A DNA stretch of 64,000 bases from Psychrobacter sp. Ps6 (GCF_022129235.1 NZ_JADQAI010000001.1:372001-436000); one strand, 5' to 3'; counted from the stretch's first letter, positions 8,506 to 18,074 are shown. Notes: a model not told the origin generated them from the letters alone. Numbers and translations are program-made.

Positions 8506-10200
8506 TTGTACCACGCTAATAGACCGCCACGACTTACTAAAGCCACCAGCCATTCGTTAAATAAGCTAACGGAAAGCTCGCTATCTAAACTATTTGGGCA
8601 AACAGATAGCCGCAACTCTGTGGTTTTATCTTTCTCAAATAGTATCAAAATCGGACTGTCAGTGACACTGCTGGTAATCGCTACAAGTGCTCATAGCAAG
8701 GATGGTGATGATAGCCAAGCTATGCCATTTGCCAATCATTCATGGCAAACGGTAGAGTCACAATCGTTAGAGCTACCCAATTTGCGCGGGCAAGGACTGA
8801 GTTTTGCTGAGCAGTATCAAAATAAAATGTTGGGTGAGTGGTCATTACAGAATATTAATGGTCGGGTCAAAATGGAGCACGACCCTTGGGTGCAAGAAAC
8901 GGTAAAAGACATGACGTGGCGATTGAATGCCCAAGCCCGTCAGCAAGCACCACTTGGCTTAGTTATCCTCGATAATCCTAGCATCAATGCTTTTGCCGCA
9001 CCTGGCGGAGTCATCGGGATCAATACAGGGACGATATTGGCTGCCAAAAGTATGGATGAGCTGGCAAGCGTCATCGCCCATGAAGTCGCGCACATCAGTC
9101 AACGTCACTATGAGCACAGCGCAGACGAGCGCAAAAAAGCCTTACTAATGCAAGTAGGCGGTATGTTGGCTGCGATTGCCGCATCAGCAGTCGATGGTGA
9201 TGCGGCGGCGGCTGTAATGGCGGGCAGCCAGACAGCTTCTATGAATAGTAGCATGGCTTTTAGCCGTAATAACGAGCGCGAGGCTGACCGAGTAGGGATG
9301 CAAATCATGACTCAGGCAGGCTATGACCCTCGGGCAATGCCACGGTTTTTTGCCACGATGAATCAACAAAGCCAGCTCAATCAGGTCCAAAATCGCTTTT
9401 TACCAAGCTTTGTGCGCTCGCATCCGCTCAGTGATGAGCGACTAAGTGAATCGCAGAGCCGTGCTGGGCAGTATCCTACCCTGTCATTGAGCCAGCAGCA
9501 GCGCCATCAAGCCTTGTTTGATTTGCTCTATTGGCGTGTACAAATTACTGGCAAACATACTTCTGAAGTGACGCTTACAACCGCTGCTAAAAATAGTTTG
9601 GGTGCCAAACTTGCCTTAGTGAGCTGGTATGGAGAACAGCAGCGCATCAAAGAGGCTAATGAGGTATTGGCTGAAATAAGTAAACTACCAAATACGCAGC
9701 GTCAAAGCCTAGAACCTTTACTATCGATTACTCATAGTCAGCTTTTAAGTGAACAAGGCAAATGGCAACAAGCTGCAGATATTTTAGAGAGTCAGCAGCG
9801 TCTGTATCCAGAGCGCCGTGACTTACGCCTATATTTGGCGGAAGCACTAACCAATAGCAATCAGCCATCAAGGGCACAAGCACTGCTAAAACCACTCACA
9901 GAGCAACAACCAAGCGATCGCTATGCATGGCAAAGTCTGCAGCTTGCTAATGAAAAGCTCGCTAAAACTGCAACGTCACCGCAACTGGCTAATATTGCAA
10001 CGATCAACGCATTGCGTTATCGCAGTTATGATCAACTTTGGAATGGGCGCTATGAGAGTGCGTTGACATCACTGACACAGGCCAAGCAATTGACTGAAAA
10101 CCTGCAAGCCACAGCACAAAGCAATAGTGCGCGCCCATTGCTAGCCAATATCAATGCAGAAATCAAAGCAATAAAAACCGCCAAAGACTTTGAGCCTTAG
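8506..10200 (+). CDS. M48 family periplasmic metalloprotease with TPR-like C-terminus (BepA-like)
   Basis: This is a zinc metalloprotease related to BepA, which degrades or chaperones misassembled outer-membrane proteins. The zinc motif HEVAH is at residues 192-196, and the third ligand region NEREADRVG is near 256-264. A hydrophobic export signal (about 47-62) is followed by SAHS. The C-terminal half is helical and TPR-like. The TTG at 8506 follows AGGATAACAA and leaves an unusual stretch of about 45 residues before the signal. A GTG near 8620 would give a normal signal peptide but has no clear ribosome binding site. The gene's own 3' end forms half of its terminator. Confidence 0.88.
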   Translation: MYHANRPPRLTKATSHSLNKLTESSLSKLFGQTDSRNSVVLSFSNSIKIGLSVTLLVIATSAHSKDGDDSQAMPFANHSWQTVESQSLELPNLRGQGLSFAEQYQNKMLGEWSLQNINGRVKMEHDPWVQETVKDMTWRLNAQARQQAPLGLVILDNPSINAFAAPGGVIGINTGTILAAKSMDELASVIAHEVAHISQRHYEHSADERKKALLMQVGGMLAAIAASAVDGDAAAAVMAGSQTASMNSSMAFSRNNEREADRVGMQIMTQAGYDPRAMPRFFATMNQQSQLNQVQNRFLPSFVRSHPLSDERLSESQSRAGQYPTLSLSQQQRHQALFDLLYWRVQITGKHTSEVTLTTAAKNSLGAKLALVSWYGEQQRIKEANEVLAEISKLPNTQRQSLEPLLSITHSQLLSEQGKWQQAADILESQQRLYPERRDLRLYLAEALTNSNQPSRAQALLKPLTEQQPSDRYAWQSLQLANEKLAKTATSPQLANIATINALRYRSYDQLWNGRYESALTSLTQAKQLTENLQATAQSNSARPLLANINAEIKAIKTAKDFEP

Positions 10201-10209
10201 GCGGTTTTT
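10173..10209 (+). terminator. terminator overlapping the end of the M48 protease gene
   Basis: AAAAACCGCC in the last codons pairs with GGCGGTTTTT just past the TAG, separated by a loop of about 17 bases. Confidence 0.7.
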
Positions 10210-10303
10210 AAATAATCAGTTTTTCGTACAACAACGGGTGCGCTTGACGACATCATTTTCAGTAATAGCAGCTCATATACCGTTTGCTACCTAAAATGAA
10301 AAA

Positions 10304-10753
10304 TTAGCCTTGTAGCGCGTCTTTAACCATTTTAGAGATCAATGCAGGATCAGCACGACCAGCGGTCTTGTTTTTCAGTACACCCATCACGCTGCCCATA
10401 TCACGCATAGAAGTGGCACCTTGCTCTGCGATTTCAGCGTTGACCAATGCCATAATTTCATCATGACTCATTTGCTGCGGCATAAACTCATTGATAATAT
10501 CAATTTCAAACTGCTCTTTGGTCGCCAAATCATCACGGCCATTTTCAGTAAAAATAGTGAGCGACTCTTGACGTTGTTTGAGCTGCTTTTGTAGCACTTC
10601 TAATACTTGCGCGTCATCAAGCTCTGTTTGACGATCGATCTCAATTTGTTTGACCACTGACTGTACGTTGCGCAGTATTTTGACACGTTCAAGCTCACGA
10701 GCTTTCATTGAAACTTTGATGTTGTCTGATAACGTCTGTTTAAGTTGGCTCAC
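10304..10753 (-). CDS. GatB/YqeY domain protein
   Basis: This 149-residue protein of the YqeY family is related to the tail domain of the GatB amidotransferase subunit, which contacts tRNA. The family's own function is not settled. The pattern of an N-terminal helical domain (KARELERVKILRNVQSVVKQ) and a C-terminal domain ending DPALISKMVKDALQG is typical. It lies downstream of rpsU on the same strand, the order seen in many bacteria, although a terminator separates them here. Confidence 0.9.
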   Translation of the reverse strand: MSQLKQTLSDNIKVSMKARELERVKILRNVQSVVKQIEIDRQTELDDAQVLEVLQKQLKQRQESLTIFTENGRDDLATKEQFEIDIINEFMPQQMSHDEIMALVNAEIAEQGATSMRDMGSVMGVLKNKTAGRADPALISKMVKDALQG

Positions 10754-10880
10754 TGCTATTATCCTTATTCGTTTATTAAATGCTATTTGTTAGGTACTAT
10801 TTAATGAGTTTTTTTTGGGTAAAACCTGCTGAGAGCGGGCTTTTATAAAAAAATGCGTCAGCAGTAACAACGAAAATTGT

Positions 10881-10923
10881 AGCATAAAAAACGCCACTGA
10901 TATCGATGGATAACAGTGGCGTT
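10881..10923 (-). terminator. terminator of rpsU
   Basis: AACGCCACTG (10890-10899) pairs perfectly with CAGTGGCGTT (10914-10923). On the minus strand the hairpin is followed by TTTTT. It lies between rpsU and yqeY and probably attenuates read-through. Confidence 0.8.
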
Positions 10924-10959
10924 AGTGTAGCACTTGTACTTAACTAATCAGATCGTTGA

Positions 10960-11175
10960 TTAGTACATACGAGTGGTACGAATAGTTTCGCGTTGTAACT
11001 TCTTCTTATAACGCTTTACGGCAGCAGCTTTTTTGCGCTTACGTACTTGCGTTGGTTTTTCATAAAACTCACGCTTACGTACGTCTGATAATACACCAGC
11101 TTTTTCACAAGCGCGCTTGAAACGACGGATAGCGATATCAACTGGTTCGTTTTCTTTAACCTTAACTGCAGGCAT
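10960..11175 (-). CDS. rpsU: 30S ribosomal protein S21
   Basis: S21 helps the 30S subunit in mRNA initiation. The sequence is 71 residues, very basic and carries the family signature [16 protein letters not shown] and [25 protein letters not shown] precedes the start. yqeY follows downstream after a terminator. Confidence 0.97.
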
Positions 11176-11547
11176 GAAGACTCCTCGATTAGGATGAGAT
11201 ATAAGGGCATTAGTTTGGCTGTGTATTAGTATTTAGCCGTAATATCTCAAGATTACTGGCATCAGCTCAAACTAGGACAATTCTCACGCATTAGCGTAAG
11301 GGCAGGTATTTTAATAAAAAATATCAACAAAGTCAATGATTTTAACGGTTTATTGTCTATTTATACTTTGTTTAAAAAGTATTCAGGCTGAGCTGTTAGG
11401 TTTTGGAACGAGTTAAAACAAAAAGTTTAGTGTCAATAAAAAGTCCCTACGGTCTATAACGGTTTAATGGGAGTTTATGCTATGATATTTCCCATATTGT
11501 AGTAAGCATATAAACCGTTTTGTGCGTATTTTATTGAGGATGTTGGA
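11176..11547. other. intergenic region between rpsU and a lipoprotein gene
   Basis: This 372-bp region between divergent genes is AT-rich and should contain the rpsU promoter and the promoter of the lipoprotein gene. I saw no ORF or strong repeat. Confidence 0.35.
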
Positions 11548-11928
11548 ATGAAAAAAACAGTATTGAACACGGTGTTGAGCACGGCTTTTATCGTAGCTTT
11601 GGGTGCGGGCGTGAGTGCTTGTAGCGGCGGCGAAGAACATGAAGAAGTATTGGCGATCGATATGGTAGATGAAGCGGCTGAGCTGGCACGCGCAAACGCG
11701 CCTGAAGCAGAAGACATGGAGTTTCCGGAGACTTCTGCAACTGCAGTGGCAGACAATGCGACGGCAGCTGATGAAGCAGGTGCGACTGAATCTGAAGCGA
11801 TGAGTGTTGAGCAAGAAATAACAGGCGATACCGAAGCGGATAGTGCTGATACCGCGGCTGCGCCTGCTGCCACTGAAAGCGCCGATATGGCAACACCTGC
11901 AGATGCTGCTGCAACACCTGCTGAATAA
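11548..11928 (+). CDS. small acidic alanine-rich lipoprotein, function unknown
   Basis: The first 25 residues form a lipoprotein signal with a lipobox-like VSAC ending at C25. The rest of the 126-residue protein is low complexity, rich in Ala, Glu, Asp and Thr, and probably disordered. No domain is recognised. GAGGATGTTGGA precedes the ATG. The next gene encodes another lipoprotein with a similar acidic linker plus a heme domain, so this may be a partner or a degenerate copy of its linker. Confidence 0.65.
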   Translation: MKKTVLNTVLSTAFIVALGAGVSACSGGEEHEEVLAIDMVDEAAELARANAPEAEDMEFPETSATAVADNATAADEAGATESEAMSVEQEITGDTEADSADTAAAPAATESADMATPADAAATPAE

Positions 11929-12017
11929 GCCTTTAATTAGACTTGTAATATAATATTTAGAGTCTATGAACTGCTATAAAAAACTTGGCCACAGACGTAT
12001 CAAATAAAGGTAAGGTC

Positions 12018-12515
12018 ATGATTGATATACAGCAGCACATAAAGAAACTGAGCTTATCTGTCATCAGTCTGAGTGTGTTATTAGTATTGAGCGCTTGTAG
12101 TGGTGATAATGCGACTACGGAAGCGTCTACCGCAGCCAACGAACCTGCTGCGACGAGTGTTGAAGAAACAGTTGCAACAGAATCTGAAGCTACGGTGCCT
12201 AAACCTATGGTTGAACCTGAGTCTACTGATATGGTGGTTGAAGAAGAAACTGCCACTGAGCCTGAAATGCTCGCTGCAGATACTGGTGCTAAACTTTACG
12301 AGTCAAACTGTAAAGTTTGCCATACAGCAGGTTTATTGAATGCACCGAAGTATGGTGACACAGCCGCTTGGGCGACTCGTTTGACCAAAGATAAAGAAAC
12401 GCTATATATGCATTCCGCTAAGGGCTTTAATAAAATGCCAGCACAAGCGGTAGATGGTGTCAGTGAGGCACAAGTTAAAGCCGCTGTTGATTATATGCTC
12501 GCGTCAGTAAGCTGA
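12018..12515 (+). CDS. membrane-anchored cytochrome c (c5-like) lipoprotein
   Basis: This is a class I c-type cytochrome that should carry electrons on the periplasmic side of a membrane. The lipobox LSAC ends at about residue 28. A linker of about 55 residues rich in Thr, Glu and Ala follows. The heme domain (about 85-165) contains CKVCH and the distal Met in NKMPAQAV. The start at 12018 is chosen because AAAGGTAAGG lies upstream; the open frame reaches back to 11985. It ends in a clear terminator. The redox partner is unknown. Confidence 0.87.
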   Translation: MIDIQQHIKKLSLSVISLSVLLVLSACSGDNATTEASTAANEPAATSVEETVATESEATVPKPMVEPESTDMVVEEETATEPEMLAADTGAKLYESNCKVCHTAGLLNAPKYGDTAAWATRLTKDKETLYMHSAKGFNKMPAQAVDGVSEAQVKAAVDYMLASVS

Positions 12516-12560
12516 TACGGTATATATAGACGATATCAGTCATTGAAATTTGTTAAACTG

Positions 12561-12592
12561 ACCGTCATTGTGACTGACAATGGCGGTTTTTT
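12561..12592 (+). terminator. terminator after the cytochrome c gene
   Basis: ACCGTCATTGT pairs with ACAATGGCGGT around GACTG with one G-T mismatch, followed by a run of T. Confidence 0.8.
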
Positions 12593-12735
12593 ATGCACGT
12601 TTTTTATTACTGTCGATTTTAACAATATGACTGACTGTACAAAGCGGATTTGATTCGCTATTCAAAATTTTAAAGTGATGTACAATAAAAACGCGGCAAA
12701 AAATAGTCCGAAAACAAAAGCATAAAGGCAAAAGT

Positions 12736-13773
12736 ATGAAGGTATTGGGTTTAGAGACGTCTTGTGATGAAACGGGGCTTGCGATCTTTGATAGCGAGCA
12801 GATCAATAGTGACAATCAAGGCTTGGTTGGGCAAGTACTGTACTCACAGATTGAGCTACATGCGCTCTATGGCGGCGTTGTACCTGAGCTTGCCAGCCGC
12901 GATCATATTCGTAAGCTTGTGCCCTTACTCAACGAGCTGCTTGAGCAGTGTGACATGAAGAAAAGCGAGATCGATGCGATTGCCTATACCAAAGGGCCAG
13001 GGCTGATCGGTGCATTGATGACAGGCGCATTATTTGGCCGCAGTCTGGCATATGGTTTGGATATTCCCGCCATTGGTATTCATCATATGGAAGGTCACTT
13101 GCTCGCGCCGCTTATGGGTGCCAATCCACCCGCCTTTCCATTTGTCTCGCTGTTAGTCTCTGGCGGTCACACGTTACTCATTGCCGCTCATGGTGTGGGG
13201 CAGTATGAAATATTGGGCGAGTCGATCGATGACGCGGCGGGCGAGTGCTTTGATAAAGCGGCTAAGATGCTGGGCTTGCCTTATCCCGGCGGCCCTAATA
13301 TTGCCAAACTGGCAGAAGCTGGTAACCCTGATGCTTACGCACTGCCAAGACCGATGCTTCATCGAGGTTTGGACTTTTCATTTAGTGGTATGAAAACAGC
13401 GGTACATAACTTGATCAAAGACACTGAGGGTTCTGATAGCGATCCGCAAGTTCGCGCGGATATCGCCGCGAGCTTCCAGCATGCGGTGGTCGATACCTTA
13501 GTGAAAAAATGTGTCAAAGCACTCAAGCAAGCAGGTATGAGCCGTCTGGTCATTGCAGGCGGCGTCAGTGCCAATACGCATCTGCGCGAGATGCTAGAGG
13601 CAGAGCTGGCTAAGATCAATGCGACGGTCCACTATGCACCGCCCGCGCTGTGTACAGACAATGGTGCGATGATTGCTTATGCAGGGTTTGAGCGCTTGCA
13701 GGCAGGACAGTCTGATGACTTGGCCGTTAGCTGTATTCCGCGCTGGCCAATGACAGAGTTACCAGCCGTATAA
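12736..13773 (+). CDS. tsaD: tRNA N6-adenosine threonylcarbamoyltransferase
   Basis: TsaD transfers the threonylcarbamoyl group to A37 of tRNAs that read ANN codons, together with TsaB and TsaE. The 345-residue length and the opening [12 protein letters not shown] are typical. The metal-binding HHMEGH is at 116-121 with H117 and H121 as likely ligands. The nucleotide-binding SGGHT follows near 147. crcB lies 45 bases downstream on the same strand. Confidence 0.97.
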   Translation: MKVLGLETSCDETGLAIFDSEQINSDNQGLVGQVLYSQIELHALYGGVVPELASRDHIRKLVPLLNELLEQCDMKKSEIDAIAYTKGPGLIGALMTGALFGRSLAYGLDIPAIGIHHMEGHLLAPLMGANPPAFPFVSLLVSGGHTLLIAAHGVGQYEILGESIDDAAGECFDKAAKMLGLPYPGGPNIAKLAEAGNPDAYALPRPMLHRGLDFSFSGMKTAVHNLIKDTEGSDSDPQVRADIAASFQHAVVDTLVKKCVKALKQAGMSRLVIAGGVSANTHLREMLEAELAKINATVHYAPPALCTDNGAMIAYAGFERLQAGQSDDLAVSCIPRWPMTELPAV

Positions 13774-13817
13774 TTGAGCTTTTTGTCCAACAAACCTATT
13801 TGAACTAAGGACAGTCT

Positions 13818-14189
13818 ATGCAGTGGCTTGCTATTGGTCTGGGAGCAGCATTTGGTGCTTGCCTGCGAGCGTGGCTCTCGCGTTTCAATGCTTTAAATAG
13901 TTGGGTACCACTTGGGACTCTGAGTGCTAACATACTGGGCGGGCTTCTAATTGGGCTTGCGCTGGTGTGGTTTGAGCGTATGGGAAGCAATCTATCTGAT
14001 CATGTGCGTGTCTTTGTGATTACTGGCTTTTTGGGTGGGTTAACTACCTTTAGTACGTTCAGTGCAGAAGTATTTGGCTTTATTCATGATGGGCGGCTGC
14101 TGGCAGGCTTAGCGCTCATCGGCTTGCATGTTGGACTGACATTATTAGCAACTGCGCTTGGCTTTTATTTCTTTAAGGTCGTACTTTGA
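13818..14189 (+). CDS. crcB: fluoride ion channel CrcB/Fluc
   Basis: CrcB is a small dimeric fluoride exporter of the inner membrane. The 123-residue protein has four hydrophobic segments, an early [13 protein letters not shown] and the signature [12 protein letters not shown] that lines the fluoride pore. CTAAGGACAGTCT precedes the start. I saw no fluoride riboswitch in the 45 bases after tsaD, so regulation may be by read-through. Confidence 0.93.
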   Translation: MQWLAIGLGAAFGACLRAWLSRFNALNSWVPLGTLSANILGGLLIGLALVWFERMGSNLSDHVRVFVITGFLGGLTTFSTFSAEVFGFIHDGRLLAGLALIGLHVGLTLLATALGFYFFKVVL

Positions 14190-14362
14190 GATTTTATCGA
14201 TGTCACCTGCTTAATTAGTGGTCTGATTTAAGTAGTTACCAAAATACAGTCTGTTTTAAATGGTCTATTAATAGGTTTGGAGGCTGAAATAACTGGTTCC
14301 ATTGGGATACGCCCTTTTCACCGCAGTGATAAAATAAGTTTGTCAGTTTCAAATATTTAAAC

Positions 14363-15082
14363 TCAATTATACTTTGTTAAGCGATCATAGTCAGTGCAAC
14401 TAGACTCAATACCATTACTACAAGCTTTATTAAACCACTCTTTTGCCTTAGATAAATCTTTTCGAACGCCTCTACCCTCTTCATACATAATACCTAAGCT
14501 ATTCTGAGCTAAAGAATTATCTTGTTTCTGGTTTGCTGATTTGAAGTACCACTCGAATGCTCTTTCATAATTTTGGCTGACTCCCACCCCATTCTCATAC
14601 ATATCTCCAATATTATTTTGTGCTCTAGAATACTCTTGATCGCTGGCTCTTAGATACCATTCAAGGGCTTTACTATAATCTTGTACTACGCCTCGTCCAT
14701 GGTGATGCATTAGTCCAACTATAAATTGTGCTTCTACCATTCCCTGATCAGCCGCATTCTGATACCAATTTAGCGCCTTTGTATAATCTTGATTGACGCC
14801 TAAACCATCATAGTAAAGCTCAGCTAAGTTATATTGAGCAGAGGCTAACCCTTTTTCAGCAGCTCCCTGATATAATTTGAAAGCCTCATCATAGCTTTGC
14901 GGGACGCCCTGACCATACTCATATAATGAGCCGAGATTATTTTGAGCTTCTATGTTTTCCCATTCGACTGACGTTTTAGTAGTTATAGAGCTGCATGCCA
15001 AAATAGACATAGATGTACTTGCCATAAAAATAAGTAGGGTTAATTTGTAAATCCCTTTGTATACTAGATGCTCTATCTTCAT
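14363..15082 (-). CDS. Sel1-repeat lipoprotein
   Basis: A lipoprotein signal (LACS, cysteine near residue 30) precedes at least five Sel1-type alpha-helical repeats of about 36 residues. Their conserved features are A-x-x-x-L-G-x-x-Y-x-x-G-x-G-V and A-x-x-W-Y. Such proteins usually mediate protein-protein contacts at the envelope, but no specific role can be assigned. The gene is AT-rich compared with its housekeeping neighbours. It is divergent from the barstar-like gene. Confidence 0.85.
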   Translation of the reverse strand: MKIEHLVYKGIYKLTLLIFMASTSMSILACSSITTKTSVEWENIEAQNNLGSLYEYGQGVPQSYDEAFKLYQGAAEKGLASAQYNLAELYYDGLGVNQDYTKALNWYQNAADQGMVEAQFIVGLMHHHGRGVVQDYSKALEWYLRASDQEYSRAQNNIGDMYENGVGVSQNYERAFEWYFKSANQKQDNSLAQNSLGIMYEEGRGVRKDLSKAKEWFNKACSNGIESSCTDYDRLTKYN

Positions 15083-15130
15083 GAGGTATCTCGGTTAGGT
15101 CAAACTATACTTAAAAAATGGTGATAATAT

Positions 15131-15448
15131 ATGGAAATGGTTATAGATTTTAAAGATGTTGATACAGTTGATAAAATGCATAAAGAATTGAAGCAAGCTT
15201 TTGGCTTTCCAGATTTTTATGGAGCAAATTTCAATGCTCTGATTGATTGTTTGGGTGATATACGTTATCCAGAATACGGCATGTCAGAGGTCACTATAGG
15301 AGAAAATGAAATATTGAGTCTAACGATTAAAAACTTTCCTTATAATGATGAGTTGATTATTAATAATTTTTTTTATGCTATTAAATGCGTAAACGATAAA
15401 TCTATTCTCAATGAAGAAAGCCCTTCTATACATTTGATACTAATTTAG
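15131..15448 (+). CDS. barstar-like ribonuclease inhibitor (orphan immunity protein)
   Basis: The 105-residue acidic protein matches the barstar family through FGFPDFYGANFNALIDCL, the helix and loop region that blocks barnase-type RNases, and through the flanking alternation of strands and helices. No barnase-like toxin is found within the window, so it would act as an orphan immunity protein against a toxin from elsewhere, or in a housekeeping role such as the E. coli YhcO-type. It lies in an AT-rich patch between tsaD-crcB and metR. The specific partner is unknown. Confidence 0.78.
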   Translation: MEMVIDFKDVDTVDKMHKELKQAFGFPDFYGANFNALIDCLGDIRYPEYGMSEVTIGENEILSLTIKNFPYNDELIINNFFYAIKCVNDKSILNEESPSIHLILI

Positions 15449-15453
15449 GTCAA

Positions 15454-15606
15454 CTAATAAGTGACCTCTATTGTTAATCTCATAGAAACTAACTTAAAAG
15501 ATTTTAATCGTACCTCTTGATTATGATGAACTACTCCAACGATTTCATAGTCATTAAGTTTATATCTAACAATAGCAGTTTGATATCTGTATAGCGCACC
15601 GATCAC
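15454..15606 (-). CDS. possible 50-residue small ORF overlapping the upstream gene by GTGA
   Basis: A GTG start at 15606 overlaps the TGA stop of the upstream gene in a GTGA junction, as in translationally coupled pairs. The frame runs 50 codons to TAG at 15454. The peptide has a coding-like composition (IGALYRYQTAIVRYKLNDYE near its start) rich in aromatic and basic residues. It could be a real small protein, or the tail of a longer protein of which the start is lost. I do not recognise a family. Confidence 0.4.
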   Translation of the reverse strand: MIGALYRYQTAIVRYKLNDYEIVGVVHHNQEVRLKSFKLVSMRLTIEVTY

Positions 15607-16031
15607 GAATTGATGATAGCTAAAGCTTTTTCACTTTCAGGTTCTAGTGCTAGCAGCTTAGCAGCATAATACTTTTTTTGATCTTCAGTCAGGACAATTT
15701 CAGGTGGTTCGCCTAAATCTATAATAGCATTCAGTATAGAAGTATCCTTTGAATCTAATTCATGAGCTTTGATAAAATAAAACAAGGCAGATAGTCTAGC
15801 GCCATCTACGTAATGTAGATAAACCATGCACAAGTCACCTAATTGACCATACCAAAAAGATGTATGTTTTTTCTTTGCAATCTCATCTAAAAGGGTTATC
15901 AGATAAACCCCATAATCATCAGCATTGTATATCATGAATGTTGTTAAACCATCTTGATCTTCATCTAATGCCGTAATGTAATCTAGAATTTTATTGTGTG
16001 GTAGAAAACGTGATAATTTATACTTTTCCAT
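15603..16031 (-). CDS. hypothetical protein, possibly immunity-like
   Basis: I do not recognise this 142-residue acidic protein. It is predicted mostly helical, and the C-terminal part, with FYFIKAHELDSKDTSIL and LLALEPESEKALAI, looks like degenerate TPR helices. I start it at 16031 after GGAAATTAAG; the frame opens at 16067. It is AT-rich and next to a barstar-like gene, and it overlaps a small ORF downstream. Immunity function is only a guess from the neighbourhood. Confidence 0.6.
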   Translation of the reverse strand: MEKYKLSRFLPHNKILDYITALDEDQDGLTTFMIYNADDYGVYLITLLDEIAKKKHTSFWYGQLGDLCMVYLHYVDGARLSALFYFIKAHELDSKDTSILNAIIDLGEPPEIVLTEDQKKYYAAKLLALEPESEKALAIINS

Positions 16032-16290
16032 CTTAATTTCCAGTAATTCCATTACAAGCAATATCACTTATACTGAATAAAAATAATACTCTAAAATGAT
16101 CTAAAAGCTCACCACATGTATACCATGAAGTACACTGTGAATATGCCAGCGAGTTGAAACGTTGATACCATTACCCTACAGTCAAACATTCAAGTCCTCA
16201 CTAGGGAGCCATCATTTTCCCCAACGCCTATCATAACGTGATAAAGCGGACGGTATTCTATAACCAAGCAATGCAATGAACAGTGGAGTA

Positions 16291-17181
16291 TTAAACTGGC
16301 TTCATAATCCCTTCCAGTAAATTGGCAAATCCCTGCATATAAGCAATATCTTGACTAGAAGTACGCGTCGCGGCGTATAGCTGACAATGTACGCCATCAC
16401 CTAATGGTCGTGAGACGACCCACCCTTTTTTCTCATACTCAGCAACGACCCAGTCGGGCAGTGCTGCCACACCGCGTTCGCTCGCGACCAGCTGAATCAG
16501 CATCGCGGTCAGTTCTGTCGTACGAATACTCTCAAAGCTTACTTGTGCTGGTGTCATAAAATTGGCAATGATATCGAGGCGTTTTGCCTCTACGGGATAG
16601 GCAATCAATGTCTCATTAATCAAATCATTTGGTTCAATAAATTCCTGTGCTGCCAAATCATGTGTTGGCGACAACACCAAGCGACTCTCATACTCAAACA
16701 ATGGCTGATAGCTGATACCGTCGAGCGGCAAATCACTGGTAGTAATGAGCAGATCAATATCACCTTCCATCAAGAGATGATGCGGCTCAGGCTCAAACCC
16801 TGTGGCAAAATCCAACTCAACATCTGACCATTCACGGCGATAGTAATTGAGTATCGGCATAAGCCAATCAAAACAACTATGGCACTCTGATGCCAGTCGC
16901 AATCGTCCTGCTTGACCGTGCGCTAAGCGTTTAAGATTGGATTTAGTACGGGTCACTTGCGGTAAGATACTGTCTGCCAATGCCAATACTGCTTTACCCG
17001 CAGGCGTGAAGCTGAGCGGACGAGTTCGACGATTGACTAAGCTGATGTCGTAATAGTTCTCAAGCTCTTTTAATTGGTGTGAAACGGCAGAGGCGGTGAC
17101 GTGTAGCTCATCCGCCGCTGCTGCAAGTGAACCATGCGCCCGTAGCGCGGTTAATGTATTAAGATGACGAAGCTCAAGCAT
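16291..17181 (-). CDS. metR: LysR-family regulator, MetR-like
   Basis: The N-terminal winged helix (about 1-60) reads LNTLTALRAHGSLAAAADEL and SAVSHQLKELENYYDISL, very close to MetR, the homocysteine-responsive activator of methionine genes. The remaining 230 residues form the periplasmic-binding-like effector domain. The length of 296 fits MetR (about 300-317). It follows potABC on the same strand with a 104-base gap, but the met genes it would control are not in this window. The symbol rests on sequence resemblance only. Confidence 0.8.
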   Translation of the reverse strand: MLELRHLNTLTALRAHGSLAAAADELHVTASAVSHQLKELENYYDISLVNRRTRPLSFTPAGKAVLALADSILPQVTRTKSNLKRLAHGQAGRLRLASECHSCFDWLMPILNYYRREWSDVELDFATGFEPEPHHLLMEGDIDLLITTSDLPLDGISYQPLFEYESRLVLSPTHDLAAQEFIEPNDLINETLIAYPVEAKRLDIIANFMTPAQVSFESIRTTELTAMLIQLVASERGVAALPDWVVAEYEKKGWVVSRPLGDGVHCQLYAATRTSSQDIAYMQGFANLLEGIMKPV

Positions 17182-17285
17182 GGTATAACCTAACCGCTAA
17201 GGTGAGAAAAATTCATTATAGTCAATATGGAGCTGACTTTCACTCATAGCCTGCGATTAGTGATAAGTCAATAAGCAATCCACGT

Positions 17286-18074
17286 TTAGCGCTTGCGTAA
17301 CAACAACTGTGAGATGATGACCAATACTAGCGAGGCAACTAGCAATAACGTACCTATCGCATTGACTTCAGGTTTGAGACCGACGCGCACCATAGAATAA
17401 ATACGTAGCGGCAAAATCTCATAACTGGGCCCTGTGACAAAGGTCGATACCACCACATCATCTAGCGATAAAGTAAAAGCAAGCAACCAACCCGCCATGA
17501 CCGCTGGCAAAATAACAGGAATCAGCACTGTGCGCACCATGGTTGATTCGTTAGCACCCAAATCACGCGCTGCTTCCATCAAGCGCTCATCCAAGCTGCT
17601 CAAACGCGCAAAGACAGTAATCACGACAAAGGGTAGGCAAAAGGTAATGTGTGCCAATAGCAATGAGACAAACCCTAGCTGCAAACCAATTAATAGGAAC
17701 AGCGCCAATAACGAGATTGCGAGTACAATCTCAGGCGACATCATCAGCACAAATAGCAGACCATTTAGTAAGCCTTTGCCGCGAAAATTATAACGATGCA
17801 GTGCTAGCGCTGTAAGCGTCCCTATAAGAGTCGAAACAGTAGCCGCGACCAACCCCAAGACAATAGAATGCCAAAACGCATCGAGCATCGCTTGGTTGTT
17901 AAATAATGACTCGTACCATTTTAAGCTAAAGCCGCCCCAGTTGTAGCCGATTTTTGACTTGTTAAATGACATCACCACCAAAACAATAATGGGTAGATAT
18001 AACAAAGTATAAATGAGACCGAGATAGCCTTTGGCAGCGATACTGCCAATCTTGAGCGTACGTGAATAAGACAT
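17286..18074 (-). CDS. potC: spermidine/putrescine ABC transporter permease PotC
   Basis: This 262-residue inner-membrane permease has about six hydrophobic segments. The ABC-contacting EAA loop appears as EAARDLGANESTMVRTVLIPVILP near residues 165-190. Together with PotB it forms the membrane channel of a PotABCD polyamine importer. The start codon overlaps the potB stop by one base (TAATG), so translation is coupled. Similarity to PotI is also high. No substrate-binding protein follows. Confidence 0.9.
   Translation of the reverse strand: MSYSRTLKIGSIAAKGYLGLIYTLLYLPIIVLVVMSFNKSKIGYNWGGFSLKWYESLFNNQAMLDAFWHSIVLGLVAATVSTLIGTLTALALHRYNFRGKGLLNGLLFVLMMSPEIVLAISLLALFLLIGLQLGFVSLLLAHITFCLPFVVITVFARLSSLDERLMEAARDLGANESTMVRTVLIPVILPAVMAGWLLAFTLSLDDVVVSTFVTGPSYEILPLRIYSMVRVGLKPEVNAIGTLLLVASLVLVIISQLLLRKR

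Noticed and set aside
11464-11917. Minus-strand ORFs across the acidic lipoprotein gene
   Set aside because: They are shadows of the repetitive GCA/GAA codons of the real gene and have improbable composition.
13774-13817. A fluoride riboswitch before crcB
   Set aside because: The 44-base gap after tsaD is too short, and no matching conserved core was seen.
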